NCBI GenBank assembly: GCA_964019055.1
Contig: OZ025219.1
Span: 2,501-66,500 of the forward strand
DNA: 64,000 nt
Direction of reading: 5' to 3'
From: Anthopleura xanthogrammica
Lineage: Eukaryota > Cnidaria > Anthozoa > Actiniaria > Actiniidae
The notes under the pieces are model-generated. The model saw only the letters and a program-made list of their open reading frames with translations. It did no database searches and was not told the origin of the DNA. Below, piece by piece: positions 1-12,003 of this stretch. How positions within the stretch are numbered: position 1 is the first letter of the stretch; every line of letters starts with the position of its first letter. Position numbers and translations under genes: made by a program.

Positions 1-575
1 TAACCCTAACCCTAACCCTAACCCTAACCCTAACCCTAACCCTAACCCTAACCCTAACCCTAACCCTAACCCTAACCCTAACCCTAACCCTAACCCTAAC
101 CCTAACCCTAACCCTAACCCTAACCCTAACCTAACCCTAACCCTAACCCTAACCTAACCCTAACCCTAACCCTAACCCTAACCCTAACCTAACCCTAACC
201 CTAACCCTAACCCTAACCCTAACCCTAACCCTAACCCTAACCCTAACCCTAACCCTAACCCTAACCCTAACCCTAACCCTAACCCTAACCCTAACCCTAA
301 CCCTAACCCTAACCCTAACCCTAACCCTAACCCTAACCCTAACCCTAACCCTAACCCTAACCCTAACCCTAACCCTAACCCTAACCCTAACCCTAACCCT
401 AACCCTAACCCTAACCCTAACCCTAACCCTAACCCTAACCCTAACCCTAACCCTAACCCTAACCCTAACCCTAACCTAACCCTAACCCTAACCCTAACCC
501 TAACCCTAACCCTAACCCTAACCCTAACCCTAACCCTAACCCTAACCCTAACCCTAACCCTAACCCTAACCCTAA
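1..575. repeat. Telomere, (CCCTAA)n
   Basis: Nearly uninterrupted CCCTAA hexamers from the first base, with a few five-base CCTAA variants near 127, 154, 187 and 474. The C-rich strand reads 5' to 3' from the left edge, which is the orientation expected for the left end of a chromosome with a TTAGGG 3' overhang. The array stops sharply at 575, where the repeat sense inverts. Confidence 0.97.
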
Positions 576-3262
576 GGGTTGTGGTTAGGGTCAGTGTTAG
601 GGTTAGGGTTGGAGTTAAGGTAAGGGTTAAGGTAAGGGTTGTGGTTAAGGTCAGGGTTGGAGTTACGGTAAGGGTTGTGGTTAGGGTCAGAGTTAGGGAT
701 AGGGTTGGAGTTAAGGTAAGGGTTAAGGTAAGGGTTGTGGTTAAGGTCAGGGTTGTGGTTAGGGTCTGGTTTAGGGATAGGGTTGGAGTTAAGGTAAGGG
801 TTAAGGTAAGGGTTGTGGTTAAGGTCAGGATTGGAGTTAAGGTAAGGGTTGTGGTTAGGGGTCAGGGTAAGGGTCAGTGTTAGGGTCAGGGTTGGAGTTA
901 AGGTATGGGTAGTGGTTAAGGTCAGGGTTGGAGTTAAGGTAAGGGTTAAGGTAAGGGTTGTGGTTAAGGTCAGGATTGGAGTTAAGGTAAGGGTTGTGGT
1001 TAGGGTCAGTGTTAGGGTTAGGGTTGGAGTTAAGGTAAGGGTTAAGGTAAGGGTTGTGGTTAAGGTCAGGGTTGGAGTTAAGGTAAGGGTTGTGGTTAGG
1101 GTCAGAGTTAGGGATAGGGTTGGAGTTAAGGTAAGGGTTAAGGTAAGGGTTGTGGTTAAGGTCAGGGTTGTGGTTAGGGTCTGGTTTAGGGATAGGGTTG
1201 GAGTTAAGGTAAGGGTTAAGGTAAGGGTTGTGGTTAAGGTCAGGATTGGAGTTAAGGTAAGGGTTGTGGTTAGGGTCAGGGTTAGGGTAAGGGTTGGAGT
1301 TAAGGTAAGGGTTGGAGGTAAGGTAAGGGTTGTGGTTAGGGTCAGGGTTAGGGTTAGGGTTGGAGTTAAGGTAAGGGTTAGGGTTAGGGTTGGAGTTAAG
1401 GTCAGGGTTGGAGTTAAGGTAAGGGTTGTGGTTAGGGTCAGAGTTAGGGATAGGGTTGGAGTTAAGGTAAGGGTTAAGGTAAGGGTTGTGGTTAAGGTCA
1501 GGGTTGGAGTTAAGGTAAGGGTTGTGGTTAGGGTCAGGTTTAGGGATAGGGTTGGAGTTAAGGTAAGGGTTAAGGTAAGGGTTGTGGTTAAGGTCAGGAT
1601 TGGAGTTAAGGTAAGGGTTGTGGTTAGGGTCAGGGTTAGGGTTAGGGTTGGAGTTAAGGTAAGGGTTGGAGTTAAGGTAAGGGTTGTGGTTAGGGTCAGG
1701 GTTAGGGTTAGGGTTGGAGTTAAGGTAAGGGTTAAGGTAAGGGTTGTGGTTAAGGTCAGGGTTGGAGTTAAGGTAAGGGTTGTGGTTAGGGTCAGAGTTA
1801 GGGATAGGGTTGGAGTTAAGGTTAGGGTTAAGATAAGGGTTGTGGTTAAGGTCAGGGTTGTGGTTAGGGTCTGGTTTAGGGATAGGGTTGGAGTTAAGGT
1901 AAGGGTTAAGGTAAGGGTTGTGGTTAAGGTCAGGATTGGAGTTAAGGTAAGGGTTGTGGTTAGGGTCAGGGTTAGGGTTAGGGTTGGAGTTAAGGTAAGG
2001 GTTGGAGGTAAGGTAAGGGTTGTGGTTAGGGTCAGGGTTAGGGTTAGGGTTGGAGTTAAGGTAAGGGTTAAGGTAAGGGTTGTGGTTAAGGTCAGGGTTG
2101 GAGTTAAGGTAAGGGTTGTGGTTAGGGTCAGAGTTAGGGATAGGGTTGGAGTTAAGGTAAGGGTTAAGGTAAGGGTTGTGGTTAAGGTCAGGGTTGGAGT
2201 TAGGGTCAGGTTTAGGGATAGGGTTGGAGTTAAGGTAAGGGTTAAGGTAAGGGTTGTGGTTAAGGTCAGGATTGGAGTTAAGGTAAGGGTTGTGGTTAGG
2301 GTCAGGGTTAGGGTTAGGGTTGGAGTTAAGGTAAGGGTTGGAGGTAAGGTAAGGGTTGTGGTTAGGGTCAGGGTTAGGGTTAGGGTTGGAGTTAAGGTAA
2401 GGGTTAAGGTAAGGGTTGTGGTTAAGGTCAGTGTTGGAGTTAAGGTAAGGGTTGTGGTTAGGGTCAGAGTTAGGGATAGGGTTGGAGTTAAGGTAAGGGT
2501 TAAGGTAAGGGTTGTGGTTAAGGTCAGGGTTGGAGTTAAGGTAAGGGTTGTGGTTAGGGTCAGGTTTAGGGATAGGGTTGGAGTTAAGGTAAGGGTTAAG
2601 GTAAGGGTTGTGGTTAAGGTCAGGATTGGAGTTAAGTAAGGGTTGTGGTTAGGGTCAGGGTTAGGGTTAGGGTTGGAGTTAAGGTAAGGGTTGGAGTTAA
2701 GGTAAGGGTTGTGGTTAGGGTCAGGGTTAGGGTTAGGGTTGGAGTTAAGGTAAGGGTTAAGGTAAGGGTTGTGGTTAAGGTCAGGGTTGGAGTTAAGGTA
2801 AGGGTTGTGGTTAGGGTCAGAGTTAGGGATAGGGTTGGAGTTAAGGTAAGGGTTAAGATAAGGGTTGTGGTTAAGGTCAGGGTTGTGGTTAGGGTCTGGT
2901 TTAGGGATAGGGTTGGAGTTAAGGTAAGGGTTAAGGTAAGGGTTGTGGTTAAGGTCAGGATTGGAGTTAAGGTAAGGGTTGTGGTTAGGGTCAGGGTAAG
3001 GGTCAGTGTTAGGGTCAGGGTCGGAGTTAAGGTATGGGTAGTGGTTAAGGTCAGGGTTGGAGTTAAGGTAAGGGTTAAGGTAAGGGTTGTGGTTAAGGTC
3101 AGGATTGGAGTTAAGGTAAGGGTTGTGGTTAGGGTCAGTGTTAGGGTTAGGGTTCGAGTTAAGGTAAGGGTTAAGGTAAGGGTTGTGGTTAAGGTCAGGA
3201 TTGGAGTTAAGATAAGGGTTGTGGTTAAGGTAAAGGTTTGGTTTGGGTTAAAGTATATTTAA
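576..3262 (+). repeat. Inverted, degenerate TTAGGG-derived satellite
   Basis: G-rich variants of the telomere hexamer (GGGTTA, AGGGTC, GGAGTT, AAGGTA, GGTTGT) fill this block on the plus strand, opposite in sense to the terminal telomere. A higher-order unit of roughly 330-410 bases can be followed through the marker AGTTAGGGATAGGG near 690, 1100, 1437, 1795, 2127, 2461 and 2815. The strict six-base period keeps frames open as alternating Val-Arg/Lys/Gly dipeptides. These are repeat artefacts, not genes. Confidence 0.93.
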
Positions 3263-3680
3263 GGGTTTGGAAGTTTTTATTGAATTTGAAAGTTCTGACA
3301 CTAAAAATCACAGAATAAAAAGAAATGAAATCGGTACTGAATCAAAAACACTTTATTGATTATGTAATATTTAGGTTCAGAACGTTCATATTAAACAGAA
3401 ACTGGCGAACTCTTATATGCACTTTGAGGTTAAGGTTGGTTTGGGCTTAAGGTTGGTTTGTTGGAGTTAGGTGTGGGCTGCTAATAGGGGTGGCTTGGGG
3501 GTTAGGGTTATAATATGGGAATTGAGTAAAATCGTTTTCAGGGTTAGGCATAGGGTTTGGTTTGAGTTAGGTTTAGGGTTAGAATATGTGAAAGGTCTAA
3601 AAATAGGTTTTAGGATTGCGGTTGGGTTAGAATATGGGAATTGTGTAAAAATGGGTTTCAGGGTTTGAGGTTAGTTAAGG
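3263..3680. other. Transition region, decayed hexamer remnants
   Basis: Mostly AT-rich unique-looking sequence at 3263-3420, followed by very decayed GGTTAGG/GGTTTGG remnants. No gene is supported; short open frames are repeat-derived. Confidence 0.6.
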
Positions 3681-5575
3681 TTGGAGTGAGAGTCGTGGTT
3701 GGAGATAAGGACACGGCTTGAGCTTAGGACATGGTTGAAGTGAGGGTCACGGTTGGAGCTAGGTAAACAGTTGGAGCTTGGTACACAGTTGGAGCGAGGG
3801 TCACAGTTAGAGTGAGGGTCATGGTTGGAGTGAGTGTCATGGTTAAAGTGATTGTTGGAGTGAGGGTCACGGTTTAAGTGAGGGGTATGGTTTGAGATAG
3901 GGTCACGGTTTGAGTAAGGGACATGGTTTGATTGAGGAACACAGATGGAATGAGGGTCAAAGTTGGAGTGAGGGTCAAGGTTGGAGTGAGATTCACTAAT
4001 GGAGATAAGGTCACGGGTTAGGGTTAGGACACGGTTGAAGTGAGGGTCATGGTTGGAGCTGTGTAAACAGTTGTAGCTGGGGTCATGGTTGGAGTGAGGG
4101 TTAAGTTGGAGCGAGGGTCACGGTTGGAGTGAGGGACATGGTTGGAGGGAGGTTCAGGGTTGGAATGAGGGTCACGGTTGGAACAAGGGTCACGGTTGGA
4201 ACGAGGGTCACGGTTGAAATGAGGATCACAGTTTGGGTGAGGGTCACGGTTGGAGTGAGGGTCATGGTTGGAGTGAGGGTCGTGGTTGGAGTGAGGGTCA
4301 CAGTTGGAGTGAGAGTCACAGTTGGAGTGGGAGTTGCGGTTGGAGTGGGAGTTGCGGTTGGAGCGAGAGTTGGAGTTGGAATGAGGGTCACAGTTGGAGT
4401 GAGGGTCACAATTGCAGAGTGGGTCACAGTTGGAGTGGGAGTTGCGGTTGGAGTGGGGTTTGCTGTTGGAGCAAGAATTGCGGTTGGAATGAGGGTCGTG
4501 GTTGGAGTGACGGTCACAGTTGGAGTGAGGGTCACAGTTGGAGTGGGAGTTGCGGTTGGAATGAAGGTCACAATTGCAGAGTGGGTCACAGTTGGAGTGG
4601 GAGTTGGGGTTGGAGAGGGGTTTGCTGTTGGAGCGAGAGTTGCGGTTGGAGTGAGGGTCGGAGCTGGGGTCACGGTTAAAGTGAGGGTCACGGTTGGAGT
4701 GAGGGTTACGGTTGGAGCGAGGGTCACGGTTGGAGTGAGGGACACGGTTGGAGGGAGGGTCACGGTTGGAACGAGGGTCACGGTTGGAACGAGGGTCACG
4801 GTTGGAACGAGGGTCACGGTTGGAGTGAGGGTCACAGTTGGAGTGAGGGTCACAGTTGTAGTGAGGGTCACGGTTGGAGTGAGGGTCACGGTTGGAGTGA
4901 GGGTCACGGTTGGAGTGAGGGTCACAGTTTAAGTGATAGTCAAGGTTGGAGTGAGGGTCACGGTTGGGTTGAGGGTCATAGTTGGACTGAGGGTCACGGT
5001 TGAGGGTCAATGGGTGGAGTGAGGGTCACCATTGGAGTGAGGGTCATGGTTGGAAATAAAATCACGGTTGGAGTTGGGGTTGCATTTGGAGTAAAGGTCA
5101 CGGTTGGAGTAAGGGTTTCGGTTGGAGTAAGGGATACAGTTGAAGGTAGGGACATGGTTGGAGCTGGGGATAAGGTTGAAGTGAGTGTCGCGGTTGGAGT
5201 AAGGGTTGCAGCTGGAGTGAGGGTAACGGTTGGAGTGAGAGACATGGATGGAGTGATGGTGACTGTTGGATTGAGGGACAAGTTTGGAATGAGGGTCACG
5301 GTTGGATTGAGGGTGATAGTTAGAGTGAGGGTCACAGTTTGAGTGAGGAACACGGTTGGGATGAGGATCACGAATGGGGTGAGAGATACGATTGGAGTGA
5401 GGGTCATGGTTGGAGTAAGGGACACGGTTGGATTGAGGGTCACGGTTGGAATTAGGAACACGGTTGGAGTGAAGGACATGGTTGGTGTGAAGGACATGGT
5501 TGGAGTGAGGGTCACTGTTGGAGTGAGGGTCAAGGTTGGAGTGAGGATCACAGTTGGAGTTAAGGGTGAGGCTTT
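3681..5575 (+). repeat. 18-bp satellite (GTTGGAGTGAGGGTCACG type)
   Basis: A tandem array of 18-base units of the form GTTGGAGTGAGGGTCACG, with C/T and A/G variants, runs through the block. Eighteen is three hexamers and the units keep GGGT and GTTGG cores, so this looks like telomere-derived satellite fixed at a higher period. Several frames stay open on both strands as Thr-Pro-Thr-Val, Asp-Pro-His-Ser-Asn or Val-Gly-Val-Arg repeats. None has features of a real gene. Confidence 0.92.
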
Positions 5576-8175
5576 GGTTATGGGAACATTCTCTAATAAA
5601 CCTACATATAAAGAAAAATAATGAAGGTTTATAACTTACCATCTGACCAACACTTGAAGACTCGATGAACTATCCTTGGTTTTGTTGCACCATTTAGTTT
5701 TCTGTTGTTAATGTTGCGAAGAAATACCCAAGACTACCCACTTCGGTATATGCAGTTTCTTTCTTTATCTTGTGCACCATCTAGACAAAAATATTATACT
5801 TAATTCACCGTATACCGAGGTTTGAATTTGAGCGGCTATATCACGGAGAGATAAGGTCACGGTTGGGGTGTGGGTCACAGTTGGAGTGAGGGTCACAGTT
5901 AAAGTGAGGGTCAAGGTTGGAGTGAGGGTCACGGTTGTAGTTAGGGTTACCATTGGAGTGAGGGTCAAGGTTTGGGTGAGGGTCAAGGTTGGAGTGAGGG
6001 TCACGGTTGGAGTTAAGGGTGAGGGTTTGGTCATGGGAACATTCTCTAATAAACCTACATATAAAGAGAAATAATGAAGGTTTATAACTTACAATCTGAC
6101 CAACACTTGAAGAGTCGATGAACTATCCTTGGTTTTGTTGCACCATTTAGTTTTCTGTTGTTAATGTTGCGAAGAAATACCCAAGACTACCCACGACGGT
6201 ATATGCAGTTTCTTTCTTTATCTTGTGCACCATCTAGAAAAAAATATTATACGTAATTCACCGAAAAGTGAGGTTTGAATCTCAGCTGCTATATCACGGA
6301 GAAATAGGGTCATGGTTGGAGTGAGAGTCATGGTTGTATTGAGGTTCAGGGTTACGATTGGAGTGAGGGTCACGGTTGGAGTGAGGGTTAAGGTTTGGGT
6401 GAGGGGTAAGGCTTGGATGAGAGTCACGGTTCGAGTTAAGGGTGAAAGGGTTGGTTATGGGAACATTCTCTTATAAATCTACATATAAAGAAAAATAATG
6501 AAGGTTTATAACTTACAATCTGAGTAACACTTGAAGACTCGATGAACTATTCTTGGTTTTGTTGCACCATTTAGTTTTCTGTTGTTAATGTTGCGAAGAA
6601 ATACTGAAGACTACTAACGTTGGTATATGCCGTTTCTTTCTTTATCTTGTGTACCATCTAGACAAAAATATTATACTTACTTCACTGTATACCGAGGTTT
6701 GAATCTCATCGGCTATATCATGGAGAGATAGGGTCATGGTTGGAGATAGGGCCACGGTTGGTGTTAGGGTCACGATTGGAGTGAGGGTCACGGTTGGAGT
6801 GAGGGTCAAGGTTTGGGTGAGGGTCAAGGTTGGAGTGAGGGTCAAGGTTGGAGTTAAGGGTGAGGCTTTGGTTATGGGAACATTCTCTAATAAACCTACA
6901 TATAAAGAGAAATAATGAAGGTTTATAACTTACAATCTGACCAACACTTGAAGAGTCGATGAACTATCCTTGGTTTTGTTGCACCATTTAGTTTTCTGTT
7001 GTTAATGTTGCGAAGAAATACCCAAGACTACCCACGACGGTATATGCAGTTTCTTTCTTTATCTTGTGTACGATCTAGAAAAAAATATTATACTTAATTC
7101 ACCGAAAAGTGAGGTTTGAATCTCAGCTGCTATATCACGGAGAGATAGGGTCATGGTTGGAGTGAGAGTCATGGTTGGATTGAGGTTCAGGGTTACGATT
7201 GGAGTGAGGCTCAGGGTCACGGTTGGAGTTAAGGGTGAGGGTTTGGTCAAGGGAACATTCTCTTATAGACCTACATATGAAGAAAAATAATGAAGGTTTA
7301 TAACTTACAAACTGACCAACACTTGAAAAAGACTTGATGAACTATCCTTGGTTTTGTTGCACCATTTAGTTTTCTGTTGTTAATGTTGCGAAGAAATACC
7401 CAAGACTATTCACGTCGGTATATGCAGTTTCTTTCTTTATCTTGTGCACCATCTAGACAAAAATATTTTACTTACTTCACCGTATACCAAGGTTTGAATC
7501 TCCATGGTTGGAGCTAGGGCCACGGTTGGAGCTAGGGTCACGGCCGGAGCTAGGGTCCCTGATTGGAAATAGGGTAATAGTTGGAGTTATGTTCACATAA
7601 AGATAAAGTGGTCACGGTTGGAGTGAGGGCCACGGTTTAAATAAGAGCCACGGTTTAAATAAGAGCCACGGTTTAAATAATGGCCACGGTTGGAGCTAGG
7701 GTGACGGTTGGAGCTAGGGTGACGGTTGGAGCTAGGGTGACGGTTGGAGCTAGGGTGACGGTTGGAGCTAGGGTGACGGTTGGAGCTAGGGTGACGGTTG
7801 GAGCTAGGGTGACGGGCTGAGCTAGGGTCACGGTTGGAGCTAGGGTCACGGTTGGAGCTAGGGTCACGGTTGGAGCTAGGGTCACGGTTGGAGTTAAGGG
7901 TGAGGGTTTGGTCATGGGAACATTCTCTAATAAACCTACATATAAAGAGAAATAATGAAGGTTTATAACTTACAATCTGACCAACACTTGAAGAGTCGAT
8001 GAACTATCCTTGGTTTTGTTGCACCATTTAGTTTTCTGTTGTTAATGTTGCGAAGAAATACCCAAGACTATTCACGTCGGTGTATGCATATTCTTTCGTT
8101 ATGTTGTGGACCATCTAGTCAAAAATATTATAACTTCTTTACCGCATACCGAGGTTTGAATCCCAGCGGCTATAG
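5576..8175. repeat. Composite ~400-bp subtelomeric unit, six copies
   Basis: Six copies of a composite unit begin at the motif GGGAACATTCTCT near 5582, 6033, 6458, 6877, 7248 and 7914. Each holds a conserved ~250-base segment (AATAAACCTACATATAAAG, then TTGTTGCACCATTTAG, then TATGCAGTTTCTTTC), then a GAGGTTTGAATCTCAG motif, then a variable run of the 18-bp satellite. On the minus strand the conserved segment looks like an exon, with TTTTGTCTAG before ATGGTGCACAAG and CAGATG followed by GTAAGT in the first copy. Reading frames contain stops. Confidence 0.85.
7673..7900 (+). repeat. 18-bp tandem array, GACGGTTGGAGCTAGGGT
   Basis: About twelve almost identical 18-base units (GACGGTTGGAGCTAGGGT, the last few with CACGG) lie inside the composite block. 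They are far more uniform than the 18-bp array at 3.7-5.6 kb, so this is a recent local amplification. Confidence 0.9.
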
Positions 8176-8870
8176 AACCCGAGTCATCGCCAATTACAAT
8201 TAGTACTTGATGTTAAAAGACTATTTAGATGAACGGTTATTCGTAATAAAAGCCATGAATATTACCAGTAAATCAATATTTGAAGTCTAAATTTTTTAAC
8301 TTGTCAATCAATATCTTTCAAATAAAAGTTATTAGAATTTTGAAGTCAAACAGAACAACCAATTAGCATCGACTTTACTGGGTACCATGGCAATTATCTC
8401 CCCGCTACGCCACGTGGAGGCTACCGTTCTTCGTAGCGGACACAGACATTTACACAAAGACAGAAAGACAGACTGATAGGCAGACAGACGGACATGATAG
8501 AAACGGACATCAAACAGAAACAGACACATCAAACAGAAACAGACATCTCAAACAGAAACAGACATCTCAAACAGAAACAGGTATGACATTTGAGTGAAAT
8601 TTGTATAAGCTTCGTTGACCTTTTATAGATAATCACGATGAACTACTTATAGTTTACTTATAATAAGCGTCACTACCAGAAGATGGATGTGGCAAATCTA
8701 GTACAATTCGTGCTGCCTTATTATGAAGCACCAGAAACTATTACAGTGTTCTTATTGAATATCTAACATACAAAACTGTAACAATATGTAAACCAAGTAG
8801 TTAAAATTACATAGCCGCAACTTACATTGATATACCCATACAATCTCAAGAAAAATACACAGCTTCAAAT
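8176..8870. other. Non-coding spacer with a short ~20-bp tandem repeat
   Basis: No gene is seen. It contains a short tandem repeat around 8505-8582 (AAACAGAAACAGACATCTC, about four copies), preceded by CAGACAGA-type simple sequence. The rest is AT-rich and unique-looking. Confidence 0.7.
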
Positions 8871-10140
8871 ATATAGTCAAAAAAATAAAAGGAGCTCATA
8901 GAAGATAAATGTCATAACGAAGGACGAAATATAAAAACCAAACCACTCCTGAAATAATAGGAATGAAAGTTTCTTACATAAAGATACCCATAAAGATTTC
9001 AAAATATTCATAGCTTTAAATATATAGTCAAAACAATAAAAGGAGTTCATAGAAGATAAATGTTATAACGAAGGACGAAATATAAAAACCAAAAAAAAAT
9101 AAAAGGAGCTCATAGAAGATAAATGTCATAACGAAGGTCGACATATAAAAACCAAACCACTCCTCAAATAATAGGAATGAAAGTTTCTTACATAAAGATA
9201 CCCATAAAGATTTCAAAATATACACAGCTTCAAATATATAGCTCATAAAAGATAAATGTTATAACGAAGGACGAAATATAAAAACCAAACCATTCCTGAA
9301 ATAGGAATGAAAGTTTCTTACATAAAGATACCCATAAAGATTTCAAAATATACACAGCTTCAAATATATAGCTCATAGAAGATAAATGTTATAACGAAGG
9401 ACGAAATATAAAAACCAAACCATTCCTGAAATAGGAATGAAAGTTTCTTACATAAAGATACCCATAAAGACTTCAATATATACACATCTTCAAATATATA
9501 GCTCATAGAAGATAAATGTTATAACGAAGGACGAAATATAAAAACCAAACCATTCCTGAAATAGGAATGAAAGTTTCTTACATAAAGATACCCATAAAGA
9601 CTTCAATATATACACATCTTCAAATATATAGCTCATAGAAGATAAATGTTATAACGAAGGACGAAATATAAAAACCAAACCATTCCTGAAATAGGAATGA
9701 AAGTTTCTTACATAAAGATACCCATAAAGACTTCAATATATACACATCTTCAAATATATAGCTCATAGAAGATAAATGTTATAACGAAGGACGAAATATA
9801 AAAACCAAACCATTCCTGAAATAGGAATGAAAGTTTCTTACATAAAGATACCCATAAAGACTTCAATATATACACATCTTCAAATATATAGCTCATAGAA
9901 GATAAATGTTATAACGAAGGACGAAATATAAAAACCAAACCATTCCTGAAATAGGAATGAAAGTTTCTTACATAAAGATACCCATAAAGACTTCAATATA
10001 TACACATCTTCAAATATATAGCTCATAGAAGATAAATGTTATAACGAAGGACGAAATATAAAAACCAAACCATTCCTGAAATAGGAATGAAAGTTTCTTA
10101 CATAAAGATACCCATAAAGACTTCAATATATACACATCTT
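8871..10140. repeat. 130-bp AT-rich satellite
   Basis: Near-identical 130-base units, seen as ATAGGAATGAAAGTTTCTTA at 9431, 9561, 9691, 9821, 9951 and 10081, with more diverged copies from 8871. Each unit includes CTCATAGAAGATAAATG, TATAACGAAGGACGAAATA and CCCATAAAGA. No coding signal is seen. Confidence 0.92.
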
Positions 10141-10880
10141 CAAATATATAGCTCATAGAAGATAAATTTTATAACGAAGGACGAAATATAAAAACCAAAA
10201 AAAAATAAAAGGAGCTCATAGAAGATAAATGTTATAACGAAGGACGAAATATAAAAACCAAAAAAAAATAAAAGGAGTTCATAGAAGATAAATGTTATAA
10301 CGAAGGACGAAATATAAAAACCAAAAAAAAATAAAAGGAGTTCATAGAAGATAAATGTTATAACGAAGGACGAAATATAAAAACCAAAAAAAAATAAAAG
10401 GAGTTCATAGAAGATAAATGTTATAACGAAGGACGAAATATAAAAACCAAAAAAAAATAAAAGGAGTTCATAGAAGATAAATGTTATAACGAAGGACGAA
10501 ATATAAAAACCAAAAAAAAATAAAAGGAGTTCATAGAAGATAAATGTTATAACGAAGGACGAAATATAAAAACCAAAAAAAAATAAAAGGAGTTCATAGA
10601 AGATAAATGTTATAACGAAGGACGAAATATAAAAACCAAAAAAAAATAAAAGGAGCTCATAGAAGATAAATGTTATAACGAAGGACGAAATATAAAAACC
10701 AAAAAAAAATAAAAGGAGTTCATAGAAGATAAATGTTATAACGAAGGACGAAATATAAAAACCAAAAAAAAATAAAAGGAGCTCATAGAAGATAAATGTT
10801 ATAACGAAGGACGAAATATAAAAACCAAAAAAAAATAAAAGGAGCTCATAGAAGATAAATGTCATAACGAAGGTCGACAT
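10141..10880. repeat. 63-bp satellite derived from part of the 130-bp unit
   Basis: About eleven 63-base units (CCAAAAAAAAATAAAAGGAG followed by TTCATAGAAGATAAATG and TATAACGAAGGACGAAATA). The sequence is a sub-segment of the neighbouring 130-bp unit plus an A-rich spacer, so a shorter period was amplified secondarily. A 273-residue minus-strand frame of 21-residue hydrophobic repeats (FFFGFYISSFVITFIFYELLL type) is only the translation of the satellite. Confidence 0.92.
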
Positions 10881-10984
10881 ATAAAAACCAAACCACTCCT
10901 CAAATAATAGGAATGAAAGTTTCTTACATAAAAATACCCATAAAGATTTCAATATATTCACAGTTTCAAAGATATAGTCAAAAA

Positions 10985-12003
10985 AATAAAATAATATAAT
11001 AATAATGCTTTATTAAACAACTTTGCAAATGCTCCAGGAACAATTGAATTGCGTCGTTTTTACACGAAATTGTGGATATATACATATGTGGCGAAAATAA
11101 CTATTGTAATATATAATATAATAAATACATAAAAATATAATACGAATATTTGCATGTGTCATTTAGTGAAAGGTAAAAGTGAGTTCAATGTTTATAAAAA
11201 ATGTCGAATTGCGAATGGAATAAAACTGTTCTTATAACGTTCTGTACGACATTTTATCAGAGGATACTTTTTCTTAAGTCTTAAGTCATAGCTATGTGGA
11301 GTTTTAATATCAGGAAGTAGATCGTACAGTTTGCTGTTGTCAGTGGATATGCTCTTGAAAAAGTTCTTGCAGAGGTTGTCTCTTCTTACTGAGAGGGGTT
11401 CCAGGCCAGCTTTACTAAGTGCATCTGTATATTTCAATTCAGGGTAACTAATGAAAAGTGCTCTTTTCTGTATTTTTTCAATGGTGTCACTGAGGTAGAT
11501 GGGTAATCCAGTGTGCCATACCGGGCATCCGAATTCAAGTATCGGTCTAATAAAACAGCAATAAATCTGACATAAATGGCATGATTTAAAGCCTGATCTT
11601 CTGAGGATTCGTAAGATATATAGACGTTTGGAGGCTTTTGCAGTTATTTTATCAACATGCAAGTTCCATGTAAGACGTTGGGTAAACCATATACCCATAA
11701 GTTTGAAAGAGTCGGTTGTTTCAATCTCACTTCCATCAATGCGCAGTGAGTCAATCGGTATAGGTTGCTTCAAGAAATTAATTCTCAGTTCTTTCGTCTT
11801 CTTTATGTTGATCTTCATGTTGTTATCAGACGTCCAGGAGGTAATTTTGTTTAGTTGGTTTTGGAGAGTAGTTTCCGAGTTCTTGTTACAGATTTCATAT
11901 ACCGTGCAGTCGTCCACATATTTAACAATCGGGTGAATATTACTTGTAGAAACTACGTTGAGGTCATTAATCATTATCATAAATAGGAAAGGACCAAGTT
12001 TAG
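10985..12003 (-). mobile_element. 5'-truncated non-LTR retrotransposon
   Basis: A retrotransposon fragment sits inside the AT-rich satellite. Satellite sequence ends at AAAAAAATAAAA (about 10989) and resumes with AAAAGGAGCTCATAG at about 12000, rebuilding the uninterrupted satellite and leaving a short A-run duplication. On the minus strand the element enters in the middle of a reverse transcriptase, runs to the ORF stop at 11192, and ends in about 200 bases of 3' UTR with AATAAAGC and an AT-rich (TTATTA) tail. 5' truncation is typical of target-primed reverse transcription. Confidence 0.88.
11192..12001 (-). pseudogene. Reverse transcriptase C-terminal fragment (LINE type)
   Basis: The frame covers the last part of a non-LTR reverse transcriptase. 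It enters at TKLGPFLFMIMINDLNV, which matches the segment just before the catalytic motif in LINE polymerases. Then comes KYVDDCTVYE, the palm motif with the YxDD aspartates, followed by a thumb region with LGIWF-like sequence (LMGIWFTQRLTW) and the LRRSG...FIRPILEFGCPVWH block common at the C terminus of CR1/Jockey-like elements. The frame is intact to its stop, but the N-terminal two-thirds, the endonuclease and ORF1 are absent, so it cannot be autonomous. The exact clade is not assigned. Confidence 0.88.

Noticed and set aside
581..3262. Open frames of up to ~600 residues (VRVRVGVKV repeats)
   Set aside because: Translation of six-base telomere-derived repeats; strict dipeptide periodicity and no start context.
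4024..5642. Long Thr-Pro-Thr-Val or Asp-Pro-His-Ser-Asn frames on the minus strand
   Set aside because: Several frames of the same 18-bp satellite are open at once; no domain or unique sequence.
10140..10961. 273-residue hydrophobic repeat protein resembling a membrane protein
   Set aside because: Exact translation of a 63-bp AT-rich satellite shared with a longer non-coding unit.
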